A stretch of DNA of 64,000 nucleotides from Thozetella sp. PMI_491 (GCA_021432635.1 MU270020.1:1531415-1595414), one strand, 5' to 3'; positions 45,100-58,139 are shown, counted from the first letter of the stretch. Notes: generated from the letters alone by a model not told the origin. Numbers and translations are program-made.

Positions 45100-48000
45100 A
45101 GCTGAATAGGTTACTAACGTTAGCCGGTCAAGCAGAGCCAGGAGGCTCTGTACAGGAGTGCTCCGAAAATTTCTCGTTGTAACTATGGGCGAGCGGGCAA
45201 CCTAAGCGTAAGATGCAGGCGCTTGTGCCGGTTACCTCTTCTCGTCTCTCGTATGGTCTCTCAGTAAGTCATCACTTGAGTGACTTGAGCGGTCTGAGTG
45301 ACTTGGGTTAGGAAACGATGCTTAACCCAATGTCCAATGTGTCACAGCACGCTACGTCTTACAAGTGTCCAGCCACTTGCTAGTGAGCATGACTTGCAAC
45401 GAGAAACGGGGAAGCAGAAACAGCACCCTTGGAGGGTTCCTGGGTGTTCTTAAGTCATAGTCATGGATGCAGAGGTCAGCCCAAGGTCATTCTGTCTATC
45501 AGCGCTGCGCCATTCATTTCTCTTTGTTCACAAAATGGGCCTACGCCTGTAATGAGAGAATGTGCGATGTCCACAGAGTGACATGAATGCCATTGGTACT
45601 TCACAAGGAACAAGGCTTTGTCCACATCTTTGTACAGATTGCTGCCTGGAGCCTTTCGGATTGGTCATGGGCCATGCAAACATGCGACAAACTTTCTGGT
45701 CACTCAGGGAAGTCTCCTTTGGTGGCTGCACTCTGAACGGTCCGCAATTCCCGGGTTACCAGTCTAATCGGCAAGATACAATACAGTGACAGTTGGGACT
45801 GCCACTTGTTGAACGTATGGAAAGAGAAAAGTCCATTCGTGCTTCCTTATCTTGTTTCTGCCTCGGTACTGCATGACTAGGTACCGCCTGATGGAGGACC
45901 CCTGAGTGAACCCAAATCTTCGAGCGTAGACTGGGCACGGAGGCCATTCGAGAGAAATAGATAATGAGGAACATCCCAGATCGACCATGCCCTGACTGGA
46001 AGGCTCATGCAGCTGCCAGTGAACATGTCATTGTTCGTAGTGAAAACATACCCCGGTTTGTCGTCTCTGGGAGCTTTGGGAGCTCTGGAAAGAAATCGCA
46101 TAGGACAATTCCCAACATGACTGGACATCATGCCGGGATCGAAAGAGCTTGCCGAGACGTCCGCTCTAGTACACCCTTTCAGTTTGTAACCTACAGCAGG
46201 GGATACATGGCTACCACCAGCTTGCTGATCGTTTACTGTTACTACCTTGATGCGGCGAGTACGAACTGTAATAGAAAGTCGTCCGCGACATCCGCCAAGC
46301 CGCTCTTTCGGAGTGCATGGGCAGCTAGACATTGCGGTGATCTACGCGATCTCTAAGTGGAAAGCGCAGGGGTAAATGGCGGCCGACGTATAAGGAATCT
46401 ATCTAAGAGGGGCTAAGGGCGATTGGTGTGTTGTCCTGGGAGGACCCATTTCCGGGCGTATTTCCGGATGCCTTTGAGGGACTTGCGGAAACTACAAGTT
46501 CTCGGACCAGTTTCTTGTTCCCTGTGCTGGCTGTCTAATCCCTTTCGGCACGAGATAAGGCGAGGATGCAGTAATCAGTGCGACCTGGTTAAATCTTGGG
46601 CACGAATACTATCGACAGCCCCTCCAGAGGCATGGTGCCTCTATCAGTCGTTGGCATCACGAGTTACATGCCAGGGTCTGAGCAACTCTAGGTTGTCTTG
46701 AGGTAGACGTTTTGTCCGCGGAGCGGGTCAGCTGGAGCTCCCTAGGTCTGTTAACACCAATCTCGGACGAAGAATATGCATGCGAGAGAGCACAGAGGTA
46801 TACCTTATGTAGCACGCAAGGGGCAAGGGATACGTGCTGACTGTGGATCGCGATCCTGCATCTCAATACCAGACCCACCAGCCGAGCCGCAAGGAGCATA
46901 TGGGGCGTGTGATGGTCTAGTTACATCCGTAGCTTAATGAATTTGGACTAGGCCCTTAGAAGCTGCTGTGGAGCATGAGCATTCTTCTCTATTGTAGTGT
47001 CTATTTGGTCACATGAATAAGCAGTTCCAACTACTAGACTGCCAAGTATGGTATCCTCGCTGGCCGCTATCAAGTGTCGCGATCCGACTGAGCAGGCTGG
47101 CCGGAATAGCTCCACTACTGAGTGGGATAAGACTTTAGCAAAAACCGCTGGCAACTTGATAGCCAAATGCCAAAGGCCATTTCGAGCATGCCAAAAGAAA
47201 AAGGCATTGTGCCGCATATTTACTATCCTGGATATAACCCAGACGCGATTAGGGCTCTGCTCTCTTGCACAAAAGACAGGGCTGTTTGCACCCCTATTTT
47301 CTTCGCTAGCTAACTCATTTTGATCGGATATAATGTGACACATGACGAGCGACTAATCGTACGAGCCTCAATCTGGGCGACTAAGAGGGTATAGGCCCAG
47401 CTGCCAAGGCGCCACTTCTCGGCACCCCGCGGGAGCCAAGACGGCTAGCCATACCGGATCTCCAGACCTCCCTCCTTCATCTTTTCTTAAGCGCATCCAG
47501 CTTGCTCGGGAGAACGCAATTCTCCGTGGGCGGTAACTGGGTTCCACAAGTACTCCCGGAGCGTATAGTCCAGGGTGCCACGGCATTATCTCTACCGCCA
47601 CTGCACTTCTGTACATCGATAGGGCCAGCATGGCAGCCGTTCTGAGCTCTTGATTGGCCATATAGGTGATGGGTGCACACCAACACGCTGCTCTCATGTG
47701 CGTTGCTCTGAGTGGCTTGCCGGGTACTTTTTTTCTGCAGTCAAAAATAGTGGCTCTCGGGGCGATGTTCGCTACCGAGATGGAATTCGCGGTACGTATT
47801 TGGCCTATCGAATCACAGCCCTCGTTCCCCTTCGCCTCGCATTAGAGGTTTGTCAGGCTCCGAGATAGGGGACCACTGGACCAATCAGCCCGGTTTCGTG
47901 TCGCCTCTCACTATCGGAGAGGTGTAGATTCGCCTCGATGTGGAGGCTAATGCACGTGGTAATCTTGCTGAAGGTGGGCAGCCACCCATCCATCATACCT

Positions 48001-50220
48001 TGGGTTCTCAACAAGTCCCTTCATGCCTTACCTATCCCGGACCTTTGCCGAGGAATTATACGAAGCTGACGGCCGACGAAGCTTTCAACGCAGTGGCTTC
48101 TTGTGACCACGACTCATACCGAAACAGGGGTTCGTGAGGAGGAGACGAGAAGCGAGCCTCAACCAGGCGCCCGTGTCGAGTGTGATCTCAACACAGCCGT
48201 AAGCATGCCATCACATCTCCCTCAGTCTCTCCTTCTGTTTCTCTCTCTTTCTCACATGCTGTCTCTCTCTCTCTGTATGTGTCTTTATCTCGAACGGTGT
48301 CTCTTTCTTTCTTTCGCACCCGGTCTAATTGCTCGGAAAGATGCATGCCACGAATTAGCCTGAAAAATAAAATCTGCACGTTTTGCTTCCCAAAACGGCC
48401 CCCACGTGGATGGGCTTCGCGCCGACGGAGCAACCACGGTAGCCTAATAACGTACTACACGCGGCTTGCAGATCTGCACCACGACGAAGGGGACCGGCCT
48501 CACACGCAACCGCCAATTCCGTGCTGGCGTGCATTAGACGCCGATGGGCTGGGCTGAGCCTCCGATGTCTCGCTTCGACGGTCGGCTCCAGGGAGGTCCC
48601 CTGGAGCGATCCTCGGACTGGCGGCGGTCAAGGGTTTTCTGATCGCAAGAATTTCAGAGCTGACCGATGTTATGCTATCGCACACACACTGCTAGTCATG
48701 GGACCTGTGTTTAGGTAGGGTTGCAGTAGGATCGATCACCCCGAGCCCCGGATCTTAGTGAGGATGGGGTTAGCTCCTCTGGCTAGCCGTACGGCTGAGG
48801 TGGGGACTCATGCTCAGCAAATGTCCGAAAGGCCTCGAACAGTAAGTATTTGGGTTGCGCGAAAAGGATGACCGGCGCAGCGCTGGGAAGCGTTCTGGAC
48901 AACATCCTCTGCGTCAGCGCTGCCCCCCTCCGTGGAGGACGTATTTAAAGGCCTTGGGTCAGCCCTTGACTGTATAAGTCCATCAGCGCCTGCAGGATGG
49001 GATGGGGTCTAAAACCAGCCATGAGCTTCGGCTGTCGTGAGACCGCGAGGGGTTTGGCGGGAGAATAACCGCCACGGAAACCGGCCAGTCGGAGCGCGGC
49101 AGCTTTCCGCCCAATTGACGATCATGACGGCGGCTTAGAGAGCAAATCAGACCGATCCTCAACTCGGGTTATTTTCCCTCCCGGGCCGCGCGTGACCCAG
49201 CGAGCCAGTATCGTCGTTGCCGCGGCGTGTCTCTCCCTTCACCTCTCCCTCCCTTTCTGCTCTCTCTCCCGCGCCGTCCACTTCCAAGCCCCATCCATCG
49301 TCGGCGTCACGGCGCTGTTACGTCGGCTGTTCCCCGGACCGAGGTCCAACGCAGGGGGAGGAGGGGCCAGGCGAGGACCAACGCAGACAGAGAGACGAAT
49401 AGCAAAAGCAAACCCAGCTGGACATACAGCGCTAGCCGCTCAAAGGCCCCGCGGTTGTCGAGCACCGGCCCCCTTTAAATATCTACCTTGTCCGTGAAAG
49501 AAAAAAGTACAGGCATTGGTCCTGCAGGGCAGCTGCAGAGTCTTCATACCCTGCCCCCCAGGCTCTGCTTCCGCCATGGGCCCGTTGGTCAAGGAGCCAA
49601 TGGAGACCCTGGTTGGCGGCTGACGCCCCACGAAGAGGTTACAATTAGGTTCTGTGGGGGGTATTTTTGGGGCCATGGCGGTGCATATTATTCCTCAACT
49701 TGGTAGGTAGGAGCCTTTGGGTAATACTGCATCCGATGTCTCGGCCACGACCAGCGCTTGCCGCTTTTCACTCCGCCGCCGTCTCCGGCCTCTTGGCACC
49801 GTCTTGATTGGCGTGGAATATGCTGCCGTGCTCTAGGTTGGTCTTACGTGCAGCCCAATATTGCGGCCGGGGAGCTCTGGGGCCGGCCTCCTCCCCCTCC
49901 CCCCCCAGGCTGACGAGTGCTACCCTGCTGAGGTTCCCACCGTTTCCGCCGCGTTCTGGATCTTGGGCGCGCACGGCCGGTAGATACTCTACGCCCAGCC
50001 TGGACGCCACTTAAATACTGGCGGAGGGGGCGCAACGCAGGTCTGATAGCCTCGACTCTTGGCATGTCTCTGTAGGCTGGCCCACGGCTTGTGATTGACC
50101 GGACTATCCTGCTTGGTGTCATCCCTCAAGCAAGACTCTGACCCCATCCCGGTGCCTCCAGCGCCCTCGAGCTCTCGTCAATCACCGCTTCGACCTGACC
50201 GCCGCGCCGCCGCAGACACC
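45100..50220. other. 5.1-kb gene-free stretch
   Basis: The longest region without a supported gene. It has TC microsatellite sequence at about 48220-48310 and two TGAGTGACTTG copies near 45277-45305. From 49190 it is CT- and GC-rich as it nears the MFS gene. No transposon reading frame, terminal repeats or tRNA seen. Confidence 0.55.
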
Positions 50221-52105
50221 ATGCAGGAAGAAAAGCTAGCAGCCACGGACAGTGACGCTCCCGTCGTCCAGAACGAGAAGTCGCTGTCAGCCTCTGCATC
50301 GGTCTATGTTGCCGAGACCGAGATCTCGAGGTTCAGCGAGCAGGAGACCAAGAAGCTGCTCAGGAAGTTGGATTGGCACCTCATCCCGTTCATGAGCCTG
50401 ATTTATCTGTGAGTTATCCGCACCCGTCTTGCCGCCAACTTGCGCCCGGAGCTTCTTCGCCAGACGCTGTACTGTATGCTAACATCCTTGTCTCCAGGCT
50501 CTGCTTCTTGGATCGGACCAATATCGGCAATGCTCGCCTCGACAACCTGGAGTTGGACCTCGGGCTTACTGGGATCCAGTACAATGACTGCCTCGCGATC
50601 CTCTTCCCTTTCTACATCGCGGCCGAGATCCCCTCGAACATGATGATGAAGCGCATCCGGCCTTCCATCTGGCTTACCTTCATCATGGTCTGCTGGTCTG
50701 CCTGCATGATCGGGCAGGGCTTCGTCAAGAGCTATTCCGGCCTGATGGCGACCCGCGTGTTCCTCGGTGTGTTCGAGGGCGGCCTCTACCCGGGAGTCAA
50801 CTACTACATCACGCAGTGGTACTGCCGCCACGAGACGGGGTTCCGTATGGCCCTGTTCTTCTCCGCCGCCACCCTTGCAGGCGCTTTCGGCGGAATCCTC
50901 GCCCGCGGAATCGCCGAGATGGCGTACGTCCTGCCTACCCTGCCAATTTTCATCATAATTTTGATTCGGGCTGACCTCCAATCTCAGTGGCATAGGTGGA
51001 CTGTCGGCCTGGTCCTGGATTTTCATCCTCGAGGGTCTGCTCAGCATCATCGTGTCGTTCACATCCTACTGGATGATCTACGATTATCCCGCCACGTAGG
51101 AATCTTCAATAGAGACTGCATCATAGCAGATTACTGACGCTACACAGTGCAAGCTTCTTGACCGACAAGGAGCGCGATGAGGTAGAACGCCGCTTGCTTG
51201 AGGACACTGGCCACCTGTCCAACGACTTCGACGTCAAGTATGTGTGGCAGGCGATTAAAGACTGGAAGGTCTACATTCACATGCTCATCTGCATGGCCGG
51301 CTTCTGCCCCATCTACTCGTTCTCCCTCTTCCTACCCACCATCATCAAGAACATGGGCTACTCTGCCAACAACGCTCAGCTCATGAGCGTAAGCTACTGC
51401 CCCTCATTCCCGTGCGTCGAGCCATGATGCTGATTTCGTCTCCACAGGTTCCGCCTTACGTTTTTGCTTGCATTTTCACCATTGGGGCCAGTTGGTTTGC
51501 GGACAGGGCGAGACAGAGGGGTATCTTCTTGCTGGGTTTCCAGCTTGTTGGGATTCTTGGCTTTGCGCTCCTTGCGGGCAGCGGCAACGCGACCGTGCAG
51601 TACACCGGCACCGTATTTGCTGCCATCGGTAAGTCGACGGTAGACCGCCTACAGGCCTTCAGCTGACCGCAAAATGCAGGCATTTACCCCCAGATCCCGC
51701 TCGGTCTCGCCTGGAACGGAAGCAACGTCGGTGGCAGTCTGAAGCGCGGGACGGCCATCGCCATGCAGGTGATGGGGGGCAACTGTGGCGGCATCATCGC
51801 CTCGTATGTCTACCTCACTAGGGACAGTCCGAGGTTCATCAAGGGCCATTCGATTCTGATTGGCTTTGTGTGGTAAGTCTGGGGCCCGGGCCAGAAACCT
51901 GGCGCAAGCGGCACGAGATGAGTGGCTGACACACTGCAGCATGGCTTTCTTCCTCACTAGCTTTATGTCATGGTGGTGCCGTCAAGAGAACGCGCGCCGA
52001 GACGCCGCAGCAGCAGAGCGGGGTGCCCAGGAGCCGACGGAACAGGAGAAGGCGCTCGAGCGGGAGCTTGCTGACAATGTCCCGTGGTTCCGATATACGA
52101 TCTAG
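50221..52105 (+). CDS. MFS transporter, anion:cation symporter (allantoate/nicotinate permease-like)
   Basis: Plasma-membrane secondary transporter, probably proton-coupled uptake of an organic acid or vitamin-like anion. Seven exons: 50221-50408, 50498-50923, 50988-51095, 51148-51388, 51448-51628, 51680-51872 and 51940-52105; 500 residues, the usual size. Seen: KLDWHLIPFMSLIYLLCFLD and RTNIGNARL at TM1, the hallmark start of this subfamily; YNDCLAILFPFYIAAEIPSN; TRVFLGVFEGGLYPGVNYY; WSWIFILEGLLSI before the central loop; TDKERDEVERRL in the loop; AWNGSNVGGSLKRGTAIAM in the second half. The tail is charged and ends DNVPWFRYTI. All six introns keep phase. The exact substrate cannot be read from sequence. 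Confidence 0.93.
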
Positions 52106-54093
52106 ATGTGAGTCGGCTTTGTCTCCACGCACCTAGACTATTTCCATAATGGGGAGTGAGACACCGAGCTAGATATAGAGGGGGACTGCCTTGCGCGAAA
52201 AGGCCTTTCTAGTTGCAGGGATCAAGATTTTAGTTTCATTTGTCTATAGTCAAAGAAGAATATAACCAGACGGGGACTGGTCGGAATGGTAGATGCTAAA
52301 CTCACACGTTTCGCTGCCGTATCCTCGCTATTGATTCATAGATTCCACATCCACAGCATGAGAGATGGAACGCTTACGAAATGTCTCAGAGTCAACACAG
52401 TCCAATATCGCGTGGAGCGGGAACGCCACTATTCGGCCCCACGTTGGTTGACATGAACCACGGGGTCGAAACATCTGGAACACCCCTGCGCCAAGGTTCA
52501 CTTATTCTCGCGACCCTGTCACCTTGCCAATTTCAAGCATGGTTACCGATTTCTGATCTTTGCTCGCGAGGGGCCGTCGAGGAAGACTCTCCAAAGGCTC
52601 CGGCTATTCTCAGCCGTCAGTCGTGAAGCGCATCTTATGGATGGGGGCCGGCAATTTTTCCAATTAAAGTTAGCATCTCGAGATTCGTCCCCTAAACTAC
52701 CACCTCGTCCCGAGCTTACTGCCGGATTCGTGGGTGGCGACGCACGTAAGCCGGGCTTTGGGATTGGACTGCAGTGAGACTCTCAGACCGATAGTCTCAG
52801 GCCATGCCCAAGCGCTTGCCGTGATCCGGATGTGGAGAGACCTGACTTAGACAACTGCCAATTCCAGAATACATAATGGCCGACTGCCGAATTCTCAATC
52901 TGGCGCGCTTCTCCTTCCGGTCCTCGGCTATGTCTCGGGAACTGCAGAAGTTGTGAATTGCAAGATCGAGTTTGGAACGTGAGAGGGTACAACATCGCAG
53001 AGCTAGCACGCACTATTCCCGGCATTGGAATTCCTAAGTCCGAGAATCGGGGCCCTGACGTTTCTGCGCTAGTGCTTTCGTGTAGGTTACTCCGAAAGGT
53101 AGGCCGATAGTTCTTGTCGTAAGTATGATAGCCACCTAGATCCGGCGTAGGCAAACACGTTGCAATTCCACACCATGTGACCGACCAGTATCTTTAGAGT
53201 AGCATAGTTGACTATACTTACAGCGTGTGTCCTGGAAATTCATGTATAAGTTAAAGCTTAGCTAGCCTACCGCAGCTGAAAAGTCTCTTACGTTGGTCTG
53301 AGGTCAATGTCCTTCGGGAGCTAGAGCGAGCCCTGGGGCGGGAGGCCCTCGTCTACAGATCTGGTGCTGTCGTAATGCTGTCTTACGACCGTACTCATGC
53401 AATGTCATCGTTGGAGCCAAAGATCCAAGGCACCCGACTTCCAACAGACCCAGCGGGCTATTAACCCCAGCCTTGTCAATAACGCATGGAAGTGAGGCGC
53501 TAAGACTGACATTCCACCCTCCATATCCTTGTTAGCTTGGATCAAGACGAATTCCAGTGAGATGACTGCTCTGTATAGGGAAGCAAAGGAAAGTGCTCGT
53601 ATGGGAGAGATCTCGCAATGAGATGTGGTTGCTCGGCGTCTTGGCTTCTGCCGTTAAAACCGCCTCACAGCCAGACTTGAAGGTCGGAAGCTAGTAAAAG
53701 GACCTGTAGACCCGTTGCTAGCCTTGGATGCCAACTGTATCTGGAAAAGGTGCCCACTTCCCCTTTTATCATGGCCTATCATACTAAATTCGAGATGGTG
53801 GCCTAATAGTTCCCACGCCAACAGGAGTTGTCTCGGACAGTGTTTGTCCAGGATGCTGAGTGGAGCCTCGCGCTGAATGCTAGGATTCCATTGGATCGCT
53901 TACCTTTGGAAGCATCGTTACATGGGTTAAGTGTGGCTCTCTCTTGGCTTTGCAGCCTGACCTCTTGCAACCGCCGCCTCTCAGTTCGTGCCCAGAGTAG
54001 GAGGCACCCTTTACAAGACTGTGCCTGGGAATAGAGAGCGGTCTCAGTCCGCCTCTGCTCAGTAATAACTAAGGTAACCAATATAGCACTGCG
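52106..54093. other. 2-kb gene-free stretch
   Basis: 3' flank of the transporter and upstream region of the 2EXR gene. Nothing supported was found. Confidence 0.55.
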
Positions 54094-55530
54094 ATGCAAA
54101 CATTCCACCACTTTCCCAACCTCCCGCCTGAAATCCGGCACGCCATCTTCCTTCTAGCAACACCGCCTCGCATCGTCCATGTCCAAGAGTTTCTGGAAAG
54201 CTACGATGACTTTGTCGAAAGGTTCCAAAATGGTCCCATCTACGAGAACAATATTCACCCGGATATCGCCGACTTTCTACGTCGCCAACTGCCCTTCGTG
54301 GACCTGATAAACTTTAGACAACTCGTCTATCGAACCAATTTCCGCCGTCTCAGGCAGGCCACGTTGCACGGCTACGGCTTCACAAGTGACCAGGCCATTG
54401 CCGCCCCACCATGGGAGTTCGAAGAAAGACTCCCTTTCCACTGGATCATGGAAGACTTGGACTTGGGCTTGCAGATCTTCAGGAAGGGGGCGCTTCGCAG
54501 CACGGCTCCCATACCCTCACTGCTCCACACCTGTGTCGAGTCACGGGCCGTACTGATTGAAAGCGGATATCAACTTGCTTTTGCTACCCGAACCAACGAC
54601 CCCCAAACATGGTTTCACTTCGGCCGAGACGTGTTGCTTGTTGAGTCCGAGTATGGCAACTGGGCGGATCACCGACTGGAGCAACAGCACCGGCTGGAGC
54701 ACGGGCTGGAGCACCGGAGGCGCGGCCATTGGAGGAAATACGAGACACACGAAATGTTCGACTTCCTGCTGAGTGGTGACAACTGGCATGTCGGTCAGTT
54801 TCGCCCGAAGGACCTAGAGAAGGTCCGCAGGCTGGCATTGACCAAATCCACCAATACAGAAGCTTCTTCCCATATCCTTGCACATCTCCCCGAGGTTGAA
54901 GAGCTGTTCCTTGTCAACTGGGACCCATCCGATTGCAAAAATGCTTTGCGTAGAACTGCAATGACACCTCGCGCACATCCCCAGGAACTCGAGCTGCCTA
55001 GCCATCTTGGTGGAAACAAGGAAGGATGGTGCTTTGTCCCAGTAGAGGAGGCCGACTCGTTGTGGACTACCCAAGATGTTGCCATTTTTGGAAGAAACGA
55101 TGATGATGATAATGCAACTATAGATGGGCATGCATATTGGCTGAGGGAGCACAAGATCAGACATGGTGCCTCGAGCGTTTTTCTCGAGTGGGTAGAGACC
55201 AACAGTGGATTCTGGGATGCAAGGGATCGGGCGCTGAGTGCGGATCCTTCGCTTGCGCCCTGGAACATCCCAAGAATCCGTTACGTGCATCTATGCACAC
55301 CCTTTGTGGCCAAGCTAATAGCAGCCAACCGACGGGCCCTCTTGGAGGAAGTTGGAAACATGAAGGAAAGAGAGCTACGAGGCAAGCCATCGCCGCCCGT
55401 GTTCATGACCCAGTGGCGTCAAGAGGACTCCAGCCACTACTTGTGGAACCACAGCAAGATGGTGGATTCGTGGATTCGGCATATCTCTCTTCATCCACGC
55501 TATCCAGGGCTGTTATACATTGACCTTTAG
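54094..55530 (+). CDS. 2EXR-domain protein
   Basis: Single exon, 478 residues. The N-terminus FHHFPNLPPEIRHAIFLLA with PPRIVHV is the F-box-like start of the fungal 2EXR family, and PSLLHTCVESRAVLIESGYQ is its second block. FHFGRDVLLVE, VRRLALT and VEELFLVNW follow in the usual order. A QHRLEHGLEHRRRGH charged stretch lies near residue 205, and DDDDN near 345. These proteins are numerous in filamentous fungi and without an established role. The gene has no introns and lies alone between gene-free spacers, as many members do. Confidence 0.9.
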   Translation: MQTFHHFPNLPPEIRHAIFLLATPPRIVHVQEFLESYDDFVERFQNGPIYENNIHPDIADFLRRQLPFVDLINFRQLVYRTNFRRLRQATLHGYGFTSDQAIAAPPWEFEERLPFHWIMEDLDLGLQIFRKGALRSTAPIPSLLHTCVESRAVLIESGYQLAFATRTNDPQTWFHFGRDVLLVESEYGNWADHRLEQQHRLEHGLEHRRRGHWRKYETHEMFDFLLSGDNWHVGQFRPKDLEKVRRLALTKSTNTEASSHILAHLPEVEELFLVNWDPSDCKNALRRTAMTPRAHPQELELPSHLGGNKEGWCFVPVEEADSLWTTQDVAIFGRNDDDDNATIDGHAYWLREHKIRHGASSVFLEWVETNSGFWDARDRALSADPSLAPWNIPRIRYVHLCTPFVAKLIAANRRALLEEVGNMKERELRGKPSPPVFMTQWRQEDSSHYLWNHSKMVDSWIRHISLHPRYPGLLYIDL

Positions 55531-56204
55531 GCCACTATCTATTTTATTATGGGTCGAATGTATACTGAGACCGGGATGGCAGCGTTGTTTTCTTTTTGCC
55601 CCTGAGCTGATCGGAGTAGGGTGGATCCTAGTCTAGACCATGCCCTCCTGCTTTCGTACAAATAGCCAGAGGATAGCTTTTTTTCTTTTGGGAGATATCA
55701 TCTTCCTCACCACGTTCGCTTTTCACTAGCTTTCTTAGCATCACCAGTGTGCATTGCCTAGACAAGATCGATCAACTAATGTGTCTATTTTGCTTGTATT
55801 AAGGGGTTCATCCCCATTCTACGTCCTTCTTTTCGCCCCGGTCGGTGCCGTGACTTCATCGTCATCCGTTTGTGGCCGTTCCTTTCCATGTACCACTAGG
55901 ATTACGCTGCTTCAGTGGCCCTAGCCAAGAGCTAGTTGATGATTGGTGTATTGGTTCCACGCTGTGGCTACCAGACTACGGTGGTGGTGAGTGTCGTGCT
56001 GTGTGTGTCGATCGTACCAGCTCTGCTTCACGCTTCTCCCCGTTTTCAATGCGTAGGCACTCAGGGAGCTGGATTGAGTGCGATCATAAGAATGGGCTAA
56101 ATCATGGCATGTTAGTCACAGTATCCCCAAGAGCCAATGTTGCTAGCGCAGTGGAAAATCTCACATATACATATGGGCTGGGAGGGTTGCAAAAATAACT
56201 GGGA
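55531..56204. other. Intergenic region between convergent genes
   Basis: 3' flanks of the 2EXR gene and of the microprotein gene. Nothing else seen. Confidence 0.6.
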
Positions 56205-56342
56205 CTAAACGGCATCGAGAGCCTCGTCTTTGGTGCTAGGGTCTGGGTCTGGTGATCGGCTAGTGAGGAAGCCGAGCAGGACGAGGATGAAGATGATGAT
56301 TAAACCGACAACAATGCCGGCCGTGAAGGTCTCGTCGTCCAT
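56205..56342 (-). CDS. 45-residue single-TM microprotein
   Basis: ATG at 56342, TAG at 56207-56205. The protein starts MDDETFTAGIVVG, has one TM helix LIIIFILVLLGFL and ends with an acidic tail (SPDPDPSTKDEALDAV). The acidic N-terminus, clean hydrophobic helix and charged tail are unlikely by chance in a random frame. TGACAATAG directly upstream could be an intron acceptor, so an extra 5' exon is possible. Function unknown. Confidence 0.55.
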   Translation of the reverse strand: MDDETFTAGIVVGLIIIFILVLLGFLTSRSPDPDPSTKDEALDAV

Positions 56343-57332
56343 TTCAATTGCGACGCCGGTGTCGAGCCCCTATTGTCAGGTATTGGGATAGATGCGAAAC
56401 CTGCTACTTAGTCTATATCAATGAAGACTTTAGAGCATAGGACATACGCCAAGTGAGGGCGCAAAAATGCCAGGGTCGAAATGGGATATGTTGGCCAGAT
56501 CGACAAGATTAATATCCGGACATGGAAACTGATATTTAATCTGTGTGATACCTATAGGATGAACCAAAGGTTTACAACAAAGAGCCAGCATCTCAATGGG
56601 GGCTCGGTTGGACAAAGGCGCCTGCGAATCGACCCATTCGGTCTGGTCCATGAAGAACGAGTCAAGGTGTCTGATGGCTTCACGTGCTCCCCACTAGAGC
56701 AATAATTTTATGTCAGATCTGTGTCCTTCTATTGAAGAAGCCTATGACTCCCGAGTGAGATTACGACAACGACATTCTATGTAGTGGGCATGGATCGGTA
56801 TTCATAGATGATTCACCGAACACTTGGTAGTCTGATTGAGCGGCGGCATGCTTTGTCTCCACACCTCGTCCTCCTGCAAAGACCGTGAGCATCTGCCGAC
56901 CTACAATCGACCAAGTCTGACGGTAGCTAAGCAGCTATAGAATATATCTGACCATGATGTGGAGCCGCCCATGCAATTTTCGGTACCCGTTCTAGTCTCC
57001 TAGCACTGATATCCGTTCCTATAGTAGCTGTGCGCATAGATCCTAGTTGTCTCGTTTCTTAGGTATGGCGGTTCCCCGTTATCTAGGATACGCAGTGGAA
57101 TGCCAATATAAATGCTAAATATCTATGATGCCACCAAAGTGACTAGGTGCCCTCGTGAAGAGGAAATATACACCAAATAAATCATGTTGCTGAACCCCCC
57201 CAATCCCACAGTAGGCGAGGCGATGTCTATAGTACGATCCACGCGCGGGTGGCCGGCGCCTCCATGATTTCGCCACATACTTAACATCCGTCCCTAGTTC
57301 CCTCCCCCCTCGCGCCGCAGAGCGGATCCGGA
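56343..57332. other. Intergenic region
   Basis: Upstream of the microprotein and 3' flank of the AA8 gene; no further feature recognised. Confidence 0.55.
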
Positions 57333-58139
57333 TTACCGACCTAGATTCTTCGCCACGAGTGTCTGGAAATCCGTGTTCTTCCCGGCGTTGAAGTCGTGCG
57401 ACCAATAGGCGAAGACATCATGCTCGCTGAAGCTCGACAGGTTCGACGCTGGGTTGGACGGCCGGGAGGCGGCATAGGCAAACGCCAGACGATTCCCGCC
57501 GTTGGGGTTGAGAACTACGTTGCGCCCCGTGTCGGTGGTATATGTTGTACAGCCTGTGCACTTAGCTGTAAACTGCCAATGTGTGCCATTGGACTTGGTC
57601 CCCGTCTTGAAGACGTTCACGGTGGCACCGCTGTACGGAGTCGGGTACGTGTGGCCGCTGAGGCGCGTTAGCCCGAGCCCGGTGGCGGTTGGTAGTAAAT
57701 GTGATGCGCACTTACGGGGAATACCGGGAGGAAACGACTGCTTGGTTGTTGTTCCACCACGCCACCGTCAACGGATTGCGAGCCATGCCCCCTCCCCACG
57801 CGAGGCCAACCCATCCCACGTTCTTCGGGGAGACCACCTGCAAGACTACGTCGAAGCCCGTCCCCGAGGCAGAGGGACTGGGGACCGCCACGCGAAAGAC
57901 CACGACGCTCCCATCTATCGAATACTTTGCCGACGCCTCGGAGAACACGAAGCCCGTCTCGGCATCGTGGTACACGGCATCGGCATCCGCTACCTGGAGC
58001 TCGGCATCGCTGGCTGGGAACCCTGCTGCAGAGCGAGTCAGCACGGCTCGGGTCACGTCAAGCGGTCGGCGGTCGGCCGGAAGAACATACCAACGCCCAC
58101 CAACGCCACCAGCAGCCTCAGCGGGATTGCCCAGCGCAT
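57333..58139 (-). CDS. Secreted CDH-type cytochrome b domain protein (AA8, iron reductase domain), stand-alone
   Basis: Extracellular haem b protein related to the cytochrome domain of cellobiose dehydrogenase; such domains pass electrons to lytic polysaccharide monooxygenases or reduce iron. Three exons: 58139-58091, 58025-57716 and 57657-57333; 227 residues. Residues 1-17 (MRWAIPLRLLVALVGVA) are a signal peptide. Seen: WVGLAWGGGMARNPLTVAWW with the probable Met haem ligand, GHTYPTPYSGATVNVF, WQFTAKCTGCTTY, and SEHDVFAYWSHDF with the probable His ligand. The chain stops soon after the domain (LVAKNLGR), with no flavin, carbohydrate-binding or TM part, so it is a single-domain member. Introns keep phase exactly. 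Confidence 0.9.

Noticed and set aside
54557-54772. Frames rich in repeats opposite and within the 2EXR gene
   Set aside because: Alternate-frame reading of the RLEHGLEHRR coding stretch; the 478-codon frame is the real one.
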